Source of the DNA: Verrucomicrobiales bacterium
GTDB taxonomy: Bacteria > Verrucomicrobiota > Verrucomicrobiia > Limisphaerales > J093
DNA: 15,724 bases
Direction of reading: 5' to 3'
Assembly: GCA_024233215.1 (NCBI GenBank)
Contig: JACKPW010000055.1
Location: forward strand, 1 to 15,724
The notes below the pieces were generated by a model. The model ran no database searches and was not told where the DNA came from. It saw nothing but the letters and a program-made list of their open reading frames with translations. Positions 8,287 to 15,139 of the stretch are shown piece by piece. Within the stretch, counting starts at the first letter, position 1. Each line of letters opens with the position of its first letter. Both the position numbers and the translations under genes were made by a program.

Positions 8287-8395
8287 CGGTTACCTCCGAA
8301 CGGTGTTGCTGATTCGATTGGCGGAATACTAACCACACGAAGGGCTTCGGCAACAGCTTTCCTGTCTGGATCACAAGCGTGGAGGTCAGTCTCCG
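8287..8395 (-). promoter_or_regulatory. RT-target 1 intergenic spacer with strong RBS
   Basis: The 109-nt gap between the RT stop and the target 1 start contains a near-ideal Shine-Dalgarno, GGAGGT, at 8292-8297 on the minus strand. I see no clear terminator or promoter, so target 1 may be read through from the RT gene. Confidence 0.5.
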
Positions 8396-9472
8396 TCATC
8401 GCCCTGGCGCACTCGCGGGCAACAGATGCCCCGGAGCGCAGTAACCTTGGCGCAAGCCCGTGCTGTTTCCTTCCCGGCTGAACTGGTACCAGGCGAAGAC
8501 CGTTTCGCTCAGGCGGCGGATGCGGTTTCCGTGAAAGAGGCGGCGGCAGCGCTGCTCGAAGCGGCGTTTGGTGGCGCCCAGGATCCGGGGGCGGAGGCCC
8601 GGCACAAACCGGAAGCCGCAGAAGGGCACGCCTTCCGCCGTGGTGAGCAGGCGGGACTTGGGTTCCGCCAACTTCAGACGCAAACGGGCCAGGCGCTCCA
8701 CAATCGCCGCCCGCAGCTCCGACAACCTCCGTTTGTCATCCCCGAAGAGCAGGAAGTCGTCGGTGTAACGGAGATACGCGCCGTGGCGTTCGTCTTCCGC
8801 GATCCAGTGGTCCACTTCGTCCAGGAGGAAGTTGCCCCAGAGCTGGCTGGTCAGGTTGCCGATGGGCAGTCCGCGGGAACGTGTGGCGGCCAGGAGATCG
8901 TCGCCGGGAGACCATTCCGGCGGTGGTTTGTCATCCGTCCAGAAGCTGCTGAGAATGGCTTGAATCAGGGACCACACCACCGGGCAACGGCTCACGCCGT
9001 CCAGTTTCTCCAGCAAGATCGCGTGGTCGATGTTTGGGAAGAACTTGCGGACGTCGCACTTCAGCACAAACCGGTATCGATTCGTCAGCCAGCGGCAGCA
9101 TTCCCGCGCCGCCGTGGTCCCCTTACCCACCTGACAGGAGAAACTCCGGGCAATGAACCGTCGTTCCAGCACCGGCGCCATGAACTGACACAGCGCGTGA
9201 TGCACCACCCGATCCCGAAACGGCGCCGCAGCAATCATCCGCCGCTTCGGCTCCCGGATTTCGAAGAACCGGTAGGAACCGGGGCGGTATTCGCCGGCCA
9301 ACAGCTCGTCCCTCAACCCCAGCAGTTCGCTCTCCTCCCGGAGCAGCCAGGACTCCACGTCGGGCCGACGCCGCTTCCCTTTCGCTGCCCGACGCGATGC
9401 CTGACGGAGATTCTCCCAGGACGCCACGTCGGCTATCGTCCACGTTGTTGACTTACGAATGAAAATGCCCAC
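8396..9472 (-). CDS. DGR reverse transcriptase
   Basis: It copies TR RNA into cDNA with errors at template adenines for transfer into the VRs. With the ATG at 9487 the protein has 363 aa; I prefer the GTG at 9472 because GGGAGGA lies seven bases before it, which gives 358 aa. Numbered from 9487, motifs are ASWENLRQASRRAAKGKR (22-39), EPKRRMIAAAPFRDRVVHHALC (79-100), catalytic CDVRKFFPNIDHA (144-156, D145), the DGR-specific LPIGNLTSQ (207-215, with SQ where group II intron RTs usually have SP), and the active site YTDDF (241-245, D243 and D244), with Thr at the variable second position. There is no maturase or endonuclease domain, which excludes a group II intron ORF. Length and motif order are normal for DGR RTs. 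Its 5' end overlaps the start of avd on the other strand. Confidence 0.96.
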   Translation of the reverse strand: MGIFIRKSTTWTIADVASWENLRQASRRAAKGKRRRPDVESWLLREESELLGLRDELLAGEYRPGSYRFFEIREPKRRMIAAAPFRDRVVHHALCQFMAPVLERRFIARSFSCQVGKGTTAARECCRWLTNRYRFVLKCDVRKFFPNIDHAILLEKLDGVSRCPVVWSLIQAILSSFWTDDKPPPEWSPGDDLLAATRSRGLPIGNLTSQLWGNFLLDEVDHWIAEDERHGAYLRYTDDFLLFGDDKRRLSELRAAIVERLARLRLKLAEPKSRLLTTAEGVPFCGFRFVPGLRPRILGATKRRFEQRCRRLFHGNRIRRLSETVFAWYQFSREGNSTGLRQGYCAPGHLLPASAPGR

Positions 9473-9821
9473 AAACCGTCCTCCCATCTATACCGCGTTG
9501 GTCGATCTCGTCGGCTGGACACTCGACCGCACCGCCGCCCTGCCCCGGAGCCACCGGTTCACCTTTGGCGAACGCGTGGACCGGCTCACGCTGGACTGCC
9601 TGGAATACGTGATCGAAGCCATCCACTCACCTCCCCCGACAAAGCAGGCGCCGCTCCGGCGACTGAACCTCGCTCTCGAAAAACTCCGCGTGTTCTGGCG
9701 GCTGATTTCTGAGCGTGGCTGGATCAGCGAGCGGCAACTTCTGTTCGTCTCCGGCCGATTGGATGAAATCGGGCGCATGACCGGCGGCTGGCTCAAGCAG
9801 GTGGAGAAGTCCCGCTCGTAG
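9459..9821 (+). CDS. avd: DGR accessory protein Avd (four-helix bundle)
   Basis: The 120-aa protein has the Avd pattern: LPRSHRFTFGER (28-39), LDCLEYVIEAIHS (45-57), LNLALEKLRVFWRLISERGW (69-88) and LDEIGRMTGGWLK (101-113). The family also resembles the 23S rRNA intervening-sequence proteins. Avd forms a basic pentameric barrel that binds the RT and the template RNA and is required for mutagenic homing. The start could be 9459 or 9465; neither has a clear Shine-Dalgarno. Unusually, it is divergent from the RT gene, with overlapping 5' ends, whereas avd normally lies upstream of the RT in the same direction. It is followed within two bases by an 18-nt hairpin. Confidence 0.92.
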   Translation: MKMPTNRPPIYTALVDLVGWTLDRTAALPRSHRFTFGERVDRLTLDCLEYVIEAIHSPPPTKQAPLRRLNLALEKLRVFWRLISERGWISERQLLFVSGRLDEIGRMTGGWLKQVEKSRS

Positions 9822-9822
9822 C

Positions 9823-9840
9823 GGCGCTCTGGCGAGCGCC
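9823..9840. repeat. 18-nt hairpin after avd
   Basis: GGCGCTCTGGCGAGCGCC has 7-bp arms around a 4-nt loop, in the same format as the hairpins near 4328. It starts just after the avd stop codon. There is no T-run, so it would at most slow polymerase or protect the mRNA end. Confidence 0.65.
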
Positions 9841-9904
9841 GAAACCGATCCTGCGGCAATACGGGCAGGACCGAACCTACCCGCAATCTGGACGGGGGAG
9901 TTCC

Positions 9905-9922
9905 GGCGGACACCAGTCCGCC
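9905..9922. repeat. Hairpin bordering the left end of the IS
   Basis: GGCGGACACCAGTCCGCC is an exact copy of the hairpin at 11786-11803 on the other side of the insertion sequence. Either the IS inserted at such an element and carried or duplicated it, or the hairpin is part of the IS end. Confidence 0.6.
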
Positions 9923-9986
9923 GCCTCGAGATTGGTTCTCACTAGATTGGCGGACTAGTTATTGAGGAGTTTTGCCCAGATTTGCC

Positions 9987-10016
9987 TTGATTCTTTGCGG
10001 ACTTCGACTCTAGTAT
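9987..10016 (+). promoter_or_regulatory. Candidate promoter of the IS
   Basis: TTGATT (9987-9992) and TAGTAT (10011-10016) are separated by 18 bases, in a locally AT-rich patch about 55 bp before the first IS ORF. This fits a sigma-70-type promoter by eye only. Confidence 0.4.
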
Positions 10017-10069
10017 ATGCGCTAGATATTTGCGTCACCACATCAAACCTCAAACCCTGAGCACCCACC

Positions 10070-10288
10070 ATGGGATACCCCACCAAAGTCCAACTCATCT
10101 CCCGCAAGACCGGCGCCGACCAGTACTACATCAACTTCCCCACCGCCGTCGCCGAAGCCCTCGAGTTCCAGAAAGGCGAGACCATCGAGTGGATCATCGA
10201 GAACAAGGCCAACATCATCGCTCATCGGCCGGTGGTTCCTCCCTCCCCGGTGCAGATTCGGGAAAAAAAAACGCCACGCCACTCCTGA
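10070..10288 (+). CDS. AbrB/SpoVT-like small protein, N-terminal part of the transposase fusion
   Basis: The 72-aa frame encodes a fold-like pattern seen in AbrB/MazE-type DNA-binding proteins: KVQLISRKTGADQYYINFP, then EALEFQKGETIEWIIE and a final NIIAHR strand. It reads GAA AAA AAA ACG at 10262-10273 and stops 15 bases later, while the transposase continues in the -1 frame from the same A-run. In the fused product this domain would be a DNA-binding N-terminus for the transposase. If not fused, it would be a separate small regulator. The family match is by pattern, not by search. Confidence 0.65.
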   Translation: MGYPTKVQLISRKTGADQYYINFPTAVAEALEFQKGETIEWIIENKANIIAHRPVVPPSPVQIREKKTPRHS

Positions 10289-11718
10289 CCCAGTGGGAGC
10301 AACTCTGGGGAGAGTGTGCCCTGCGGGCCGCGACCGCCGATTCCTGCCAGCAGCGGCTGCGCGAACACCTCCTGGCTCATCTGGTCTGCCCCGGTCGGCA
10401 TACCCTCTCAGGCCTGATCGCCGTCTTTGGCCGCCAATTCCAGGACTGGACCGGTCATTACTCCCTCTACGCCAAGGACCGCGTCGATCCCGCTGCGATC
10501 TTCGGGCAAGTGCGCCGGGAGGTCGAAGCCCTCGGGTTGCCGGACCAACCGTTGTGTGTCGCCCTCGACGACACGATCCTGCGCAAGCGCGGCCGCTTCA
10601 TCCCCGGGGCCGCCTTCCGCCGGGATCCGCTGGGGCCCGCCTTCCAAGTCAACCTCGTCTGGGCCCAACGCGAGCAGGCCTTGAGCGCGGCCGTGCCCGA
10701 TGAACACGGCGACGTGCGCATGGTCCCCATCGGCTTCCGGGACGCCTCCACTCCCCGCAAACCACGCTGCGACTCCGCCCCCGAACTCTTCGAGCGCTAC
10801 CGGGAAGAGATGAAACAGCGCAACCTCAACGTCCTGGCCATCGACACCCTCGCGGAGCTCCAACGGCAGCGGGCACACGAACAAGGCGGGCCGACCCCGC
10901 CATTGCGCGTGTTGGTCGACGGCAGCTACACCAACTCCAAGGTGGTGCGCCACCTGCCCGAGAACACCGCCCTGATCGGCCGCATCCGCAAGGACGCCCG
11001 TCTCCATGCGAAACCCGAACCCCCCGAGCAAACCCAGACGGGCCGCAGGCGTGTTTACGGAAAGCGTCTGCTCACCCCGGAGAAGATCCGGCAGGACGAT
11101 TCGGTTCCCTGGCAACCGGTGCGCGCACGGGTCAACGGCAAGACCAGGAAGTTCGAGGTCAAGACCCTCGCGCCGGTGCGCTCACCCATTGCCGGGGCGA
11201 CCGACTTGCGCCTGGTGATCATCCGCCCAATCGGCTTCCGCCCGCGCCGGGGCGCCCGGCTCGCCTACACCCAGCCCGCCTACCTCATCTGTACCGACCC
11301 CCAACTGCCCCTTCAGGACATCCTCCAGGAGTACGTCTGGCGCTGGGACATCGAACTCAACCATCGCGACGAGAAAACGATCCTCGGCGTCGGTCAGGCC
11401 CAGGTACGCAATCCCCACTCGGCCCAATCCGTCCCGGCCACCGCCGTGGCTGCCTACGCCTTGCTCCTGGTTGCCGCCATCAGGGCCTATGGCAAGGGCG
11501 GCAAACCCGCGGTCATTCCCGAGGCCAAGTGGCGCAAACCCGACAAGAAGATCCGCCCCTCCACCCAGGATCTCATCAACGAGTTGCGACGCGAACTCTG
11601 GGCCAAAGCCATCCGACCCGATCATTTAAGCGACTTCATGAACGCCGCCCGCCACCGCACGAAGCCCCTTCAATCCGGCCCCAACCTCTGCAGCTCTCTC
11701 TTCGCTGCCACGGCATAG
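10261..11718 (+). CDS. IS701-family DDE transposase (reached by -1 frameshift)
   Basis: It cuts and joins the IS ends. From the A-run it continues NATPLLTQWEQLWGE and runs to a TAG at 11716-11718. Acidic catalytic candidates are the ALDDT aspartate (10567-10572), the LVDGSYTN aspartate (10918-10920) and the glutamate in YVWRWDIELNHRDEK (11353-11355); the last matches the Y-(2)-R-(3)-E-(6)-K signature of DDE transposases. The in-frame sequence upstream of the A-run is only the shadow of the AbrB-like ORF (rich in R, H and P), and no good start lies near the join. Translation by slippage from 10070 would give about 549 aa. Everything after the slip site looks intact, so the IS may be active. 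Confidence 0.85.
   Translation, partial: GKKNATPLLTQWEQLWGECALRAATADSCQQRLREHLLAHLVCPGRHTLSGLIAVFGRQFQDWTGHYSLYAKDRVDPAAIFGQVRREVEALGLPDQPLCVALDDTILRKRGRFIPGAAFRRDPLGPAFQVNLVWAQREQALSAAVPDEHGDVRMVPIGFRDASTPRKPRCDSAPELFERYREEMKQRNLNVLAIDTLAELQRQRAHEQGGPTPPLRVLVDGSYTNSKVVRHLPENTALIGRIRKDARLHAKPEPPEQTQTGRRRVYGKRLLTPEKIRQDDSVPWQPVRARVNGKTRKFEVKTLAPVRSPIAGATDLRLVIIRPIGFRPRRGARLAYTQPAYLICTDPQLPLQDILQEYVWRWDIELNHRDEKTILGVGQAQVRNPHSAQSVPATAVAAYALLLVAAIRAYGKGGKPAVIPEAKWRKPDKKIRPSTQDLINELRRELWAKAIRPDHLSDFMNAARHRTKPLQSGPNLCSSLFAATA
10263..10271 (+). promoter_or_regulatory. Slippery A9 run for frameshifting in the IS
   Basis: Nine consecutive A sit where the AbrB-like frame and the transposase frame overlap. 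In the upstream frame this gives the heptamer A AAA AAA, a classic -1 slip site, and a run this long also permits transcriptional slippage. The direction needed to enter the transposase frame is -1. Confidence 0.7.
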
Positions 11719-11785
11719 CTAAAATCCACCGGTTTCGCCGCGGTGCCCACTTACCCCCGCTTGCAGGAGAAACCAATCTCGAGCC

Positions 11786-11803
11786 GGCGGACACCAGTCC
11801 GCC
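11786..11803. repeat. Hairpin bordering the right end of the IS
   Basis: This is an exact copy of the 9905-9922 hairpin (GGCGGACACCAGTCCGCC), lying three bases beyond the right inverted repeat. Confidence 0.6.
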
Positions 11804-11807
11804 GCTA

Positions 11808-11873
11808 CGCCGCCTGGCGGCGGGAAAAAGGGAAAAGGGTAAAAGGACCAAAGAGCAAAGGGGAAACACGAAG
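11808..11873 (-). other. Conserved pyrimidine tract and hairpin after VR2 (candidate homing signal)
   Basis: On the minus strand, immediately 3' of the target 2 stop, lies a pyrimidine tract that nearly matches the one after VR1 (CCCTTTG, TCTTTG, CCTTTT, CCCTTTTCCCTTTTTC). It ends in a perfect 6-bp hairpin CGCCGC-CAG-GCGGCG (11808-11822). The tract is about 15 nt shorter than at VR1, with the deletion next to the hairpin. No U-run follows, so it is not an intrinsic terminator. Confidence 0.6.
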
Positions 11874-14800
11874 TCACCCGGCTGCCGACGCCAACCCCAC
11901 CCACACACATCGAAACCCGATGAAGTCGAGACGGTAGCCGGGCGAGTCGACGTAGCGAAACGCACAGGACAGGTACTCGGGATTGATGTAGGCCCACGAC
12001 CCGCCCCGCAACACGCGCGATGACTTCGACTTGTCGTCGTGCCAGTTGTCGCACCACTCCCAGACGTTACCGCTGAGATCCATCGCACCACACTTCGCCT
12101 TGCCGTCCGGGAACAGCCCCACGGCACTGGTGTGGCGAATGCCGGTTTGCCAGCAATTGCACCGGTCGGCCAGTTCGTTGTCAGCGTCGCGGCCCCAAGG
12201 GAATCTGAGATTGTGAGCCTCCGCGCGAGGCGGCCTGCCCCGTTTGTCCTCCTTCAAGACGCATCGTGCCGCCCACTCCCACTCGCCTTCGTGGGGCAGA
12301 CGTACCTCTTGCCCCAGTTTCTCCGAAAGCCAGCGGCAGAAGGCCACCGCCTCGAACCAGCACACCCCCACCCGAGGATGATTGGGCGTCTGGAAGACCG
12401 GTTCGTAGTCCTCCGGTCCGCTGTCCTTGTTCTTCCGCCACCACTGGTGCGCCTCCGCAAGCCAAGCCCAGTGCGATTCCTCGCGATAGCCGTCGGGAGC
12501 ATCCACAAACGCCTGGTACTGCTTCCAAGTCACCGGATATCGGCTGATCCGGAGAGGCCTCTCGATCTTGAATGCACGCCTGCTGATGCCCAATTCGAAC
12601 CGGCCCGCTGGAAGGTCCACCCAGTCAATGTCTGGCAGGCCGTCCTCTCTCAGCTCAACCCCGTCGCGGGGATCTCCCAGCTTGCCGAGGACAATTCCTG
12701 CTTGCTCGCGCTCGGATGGCGAAGGAACGCTGCCCTTCATCACTTTGAGGAGCCGCTGTTTCACCAAGTCCAAACAGGCCCGCCCGTCCTGCAGCTTCAC
12801 GAGCGCATCGCCGCGCATGATGACAACAACCTCACCGGCGAGGATGACCTTCAGCCACGCAGCCGGTGCCGTGAGTGGTTCGGAGCCTGCCAGGAGTTTT
12901 ACCAAGTCCCGCAGCGATGGCCGCGCCAACTGATACGTGTTGACGTGCATGATCCAGCCGGCAGCCCACTTGACGACCTCCCACCAGTGACGCGACGGGT
13001 CAATCAGGTCACCGCATTGTGGGAAGTCGGGGGAGTTGGCAAGGTGCAGCCCGGCAAGGTATTCCCGGAAAGAGGCGTGAGGAAAATCGAAAACGTCCTC
13101 ATCCACTTCCATCAACAGCCCGGCACGCTCCTTGATCAGGGCGATCACCCGCGCGCGCCAGATGCCGTCTCCTTGGGAATGAAGCCGTTTGAGCGCCTTT
13201 TCCAGGTCATCCTTGAGCACTTTGAGGGATTGGTCTTCTCGGGAGTGCGCCTCGGATTCCCCACCAGTCTCCTTGGAGTCACCGGCAGGTAACGGACCAT
13301 TCTTGGCTGCGCGCGCATGTACGTCGTGTGCGAGGCGTGCAAGTTCCTGAATGAAGTCCGGCTCCTTCACCTCGGCTTCGGCGAGCAACCTGACGAGACT
13401 TGCCGCGTGCGGATGCCCCCGCCATCGGACTCCTTCCCAACGGAAAAGGAGGATCTCCACCATGCGCGAGTAGAGCTTGGCGCTCTCGCGCGGGAGGCTC
13501 TCGTCGTGGTTGTGGACCAGCGCCATCACCGTCAATCGAAGCGGACTGCGCGCGACCTCGATGAGTTCGGGAAAGTGCGGGTCGCGAATGGCGTCCCAAA
13601 GCGAGTCAATCAAACGCTTGACGTCATCGTCCGGAAGGCGATCCACCTTCCCTCGCTCCACATACCAGCGGCGAACGAAGCCCTGAATCTTCACCTCGTC
13701 GAAATCCGCGAGTTCAAACGGGCCGCCAAAACCGTGGGGATTGTCCTCGTCAGGAGGTGAGAACTGCCAGGGTCTGTCGCGGTACGAGCGCGTCCGGCAT
13801 GTGATGACCATCCTACTGCGATTGAAGTTGCCGCTGGCAAACTGCTCGATTGCATCCCGCACGAGCAGTTTTCGCTCCTGAGTCGCGACTTCGTCCAACC
13901 CGTCGAACACCACCAAGCCCCGCCCATTCTGGAGCGCATTCTGCAGGGCGCGCCCGATGGCGGCTTGATCAAGAGGATAATCGTTGAGGGAATCCTGGAT
14001 GAAGTTCCACAACTGCCGCGCCAACGTGCCGGCGGTCGGCGACACGGTCAGTCTGTCGGCAAAGCGGCGCAATTCGACGAAGATCGGGACCAAGTTCGCA
14101 TCTCCCCCCGGAAGTGGCTGAACACGCACGCCCCAGTCGCCCTTCTGATCCAACCCCTGCGCTGCAAGGCAGACGCAGAGATGCTTGGCAAACGTGGACT
14201 TCCCGGCACCAGGATCGCCCAAAAGAACGACATGAGGATTCTCAGCAAGCGCTTCAAGTGCGGAAATCGGGGTCTTCTCCTGCTCCGGGTGTCGCAGCAG
14301 GCCGGATCGGTGTTGCGCTTCCAGGTCCTCCGGCATTCGTGGCGTGCGCGTGTCCAAACCGACATAAACGCCGGGCAGGCTCATCCGCGCTCGCGACGTG
14401 CCGGACGACTGAGGAGTGGAGGTCACTGCAGCCAACGGCAGCTCGGACAGGTGCTCGAACACCGCTTCCAAGTAAGGCTTCAAAGAAGCCAGAGGACGTG
14501 AAGGCGGCAGAGAAAAGAACCACTCGACAAACAGCCGGTTGAACGCCGCTGGGTCGATGGACGAAGGAAGCACAGTGCCGTTGTTGATCTCCTTCCCCAA
14601 GTCCGTCCAGAGAGCATCGACGCGGCTTCGATTCTCCTCATTTGACATGCCCGCCAGCTCGGGTTGCTCGTGCAACCCCCAGAAGGCCGTGGCCAGTTTC
14701 CCCGCACCGGTACCCCCCACGCGGCGCGTCCCGCCGCGAAGTTCGCGCGATGCGCCGGGAACATATATGTCCAGCAGCGTGTAGTTCACCTTTGGCTGCT

Positions 14801-14918
14801 GGTAGTCCATCAAGAACTTCAGCCGATCGATCTTCTTCCGGGTTTCCGGAGACTCACTGGCGCGCTTTGCCGTTTCGTTGCGACGCTTCGCTTTCATGGC
14901 TGCCAAGGGAGTCTCCAT
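11874..14918 (-). CDS. DGR target 2: unknown N-terminus / NACHT NTPase / variable FGE-like protein
   Basis: This is a 1014-aa protein. Residues 1 to about 215 have a basic, polar start (KAKRRNETAKRASES) and then a region I cannot assign. Residues about 225-625 form a NACHT-type NTPase: Walker A GDPGAGKST (234-242), Walker B LVVFDGLDEV (335-344), VITCRTRSY (371-379), and FPHASFREYLAG (612-623) near its end. A linker with GKLGDPRDGV leads into the FGE/C-type-lectin-fold domain (764-1014: DWVDLPAGRFELG, RLPHEGEWEWAA, GNVWEWC, RVLRGGSW). The last 47 residues are VR2. The domain order matches target 1 apart from the N-terminal effector, so the two are parallel receptors sharing one diversification machine. 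The start at 14918 lacks a good Shine-Dalgarno; an alternative ATG is at 14897. A tandem 10-bp repeat lies 31-50 bp upstream. Confidence 0.93.
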   Translation of the reverse strand: METPLAAMKAKRRNETAKRASESPETRKKIDRLKFLMDYQQPKVNYTLLDIYVPGASRELRGGTRRVGGTGAGKLATAFWGLHEQPELAGMSNEENRSRVDALWTDLGKEINNGTVLPSSIDPAAFNRLFVEWFFSLPPSRPLASLKPYLEAVFEHLSELPLAAVTSTPQSSGTSRARMSLPGVYVGLDTRTPRMPEDLEAQHRSGLLRHPEQEKTPISALEALAENPHVVLLGDPGAGKSTFAKHLCVCLAAQGLDQKGDWGVRVQPLPGGDANLVPIFVELRRFADRLTVSPTAGTLARQLWNFIQDSLNDYPLDQAAIGRALQNALQNGRGLVVFDGLDEVATQERKLLVRDAIEQFASGNFNRSRMVITCRTRSYRDRPWQFSPPDEDNPHGFGGPFELADFDEVKIQGFVRRWYVERGKVDRLPDDDVKRLIDSLWDAIRDPHFPELIEVARSPLRLTVMALVHNHDESLPRESAKLYSRMVEILLFRWEGVRWRGHPHAASLVRLLAEAEVKEPDFIQELARLAHDVHARAAKNGPLPAGDSKETGGESEAHSREDQSLKVLKDDLEKALKRLHSQGDGIWRARVIALIKERAGLLMEVDEDVFDFPHASFREYLAGLHLANSPDFPQCGDLIDPSRHWWEVVKWAAGWIMHVNTYQLARPSLRDLVKLLAGSEPLTAPAAWLKVILAGEVVVIMRGDALVKLQDGRACLDLVKQRLLKVMKGSVPSPSEREQAGIVLGKLGDPRDGVELREDGLPDIDWVDLPAGRFELGISRRAFKIERPLRISRYPVTWKQYQAFVDAPDGYREESHWAWLAEAHQWWRKNKDSGPEDYEPVFQTPNHPRVGVCWFEAVAFCRWLSEKLGQEVRLPHEGEWEWAARCVLKEDKRGRPPRAEAHNLRFPWGRDADNELADRCNCWQTGIRHTSAVGLFPDGKAKCGAMDLSGNVWEWCDNWHDDKSKSSRVLRGGSWAYINPEYLSCAFRYVDSPGYRLDFIGFRCVWVGLASAAG
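11881..12018 (-). repeat. DGR variable repeat 2 (VR2), 3' end of target 2
   Basis: The block is gap-free against the TR (offset 7246) with 16 mismatches, all at TR adenines. It includes two changes not seen in VR1: TAT to TTT (Tyr to Phe) and GAC to GGC (Asp to Gly). Three TR-identical adenine sites in VR2 (for example AAT and ATC) are mutated in VR1, so the two repeats were diversified independently. Confidence 0.97.
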
Positions 14919-14948
14919 TCAGATCGGGTGAAAGGCCAGCCGGCAGTT

Positions 14949-14968
14949 TCGGACAGAATCGGACAGAA
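14949..14968. promoter_or_regulatory. Tandem 10-bp direct repeat upstream of target 2 (candidate operator)
   Basis: TCGGACAGAA occurs twice back to back, one helical turn apart, 31-50 bp before the target 2 start, in the divergent region shared with the small gene at 15140. The spacing fits a regulator binding on one DNA face. No promoter hexamers are clear nearby. Confidence 0.35.
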
Positions 14969-15139
14969 GTTGGCCGCTGGTCCATCGGTCGCTTGTCCGT
15001 TGTGGCCTTTTGAGCCTCCACCTTCACACGGGCTAAGTTCCCATCGGTTTCGGCCACGAGTGGAACCGAGACCGGCTGATCAGACCAAGAGTCACGCGCG
15101 TGACGATTCCAACCGCTCACGAAACGGAAACGAATCGTC

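Larger units (their letters stand above)
9925..11783 (+). mobile_element. IS701-like insertion sequence
   Basis: The element is defined by the transposase and by inverted repeats: CTCGAGATTGGTTCTC at 9925-9940 and its complement, with one extra base, at 11767-11783. Both ends adjoin an identical 18-nt hairpin, so the true boundary could be up to about 20 bp further out on each side. It contains an AbrB-like ORF and a DDE transposase joined by a slippery A-run. It lies between avd and the 3' end of target 2 and breaks no recognisable gene. I could not identify a target-site duplication. Confidence 0.7.

Noticed and set aside
8426..9451. Plus-strand open frame of 341 codons opposite the RT
   Set aside because: It is the antisense shadow of a well-conserved RT; no domain is recognisable.
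8396..9487. RT as part of a group II intron or retron
   Set aside because: It has the DGR-type SQ motif, no maturase or endonuclease region, no intron RNA or msr/msd seen, and a clear TR/VR/Avd set.
12039..13292. Plus-strand open frame of 417 codons opposite target 2
   Set aside because: It is antisense to the NACHT/FGE coding sequence and has no recognisable motifs.
14705..14728. GGTGAGKL in the N-terminus of target 2 as a second Walker A
   Set aside because: The Ser/Thr after Lys is missing and there is no hydrophobic strand before it or Walker B partner; the real P-loop is at residues 234-242.
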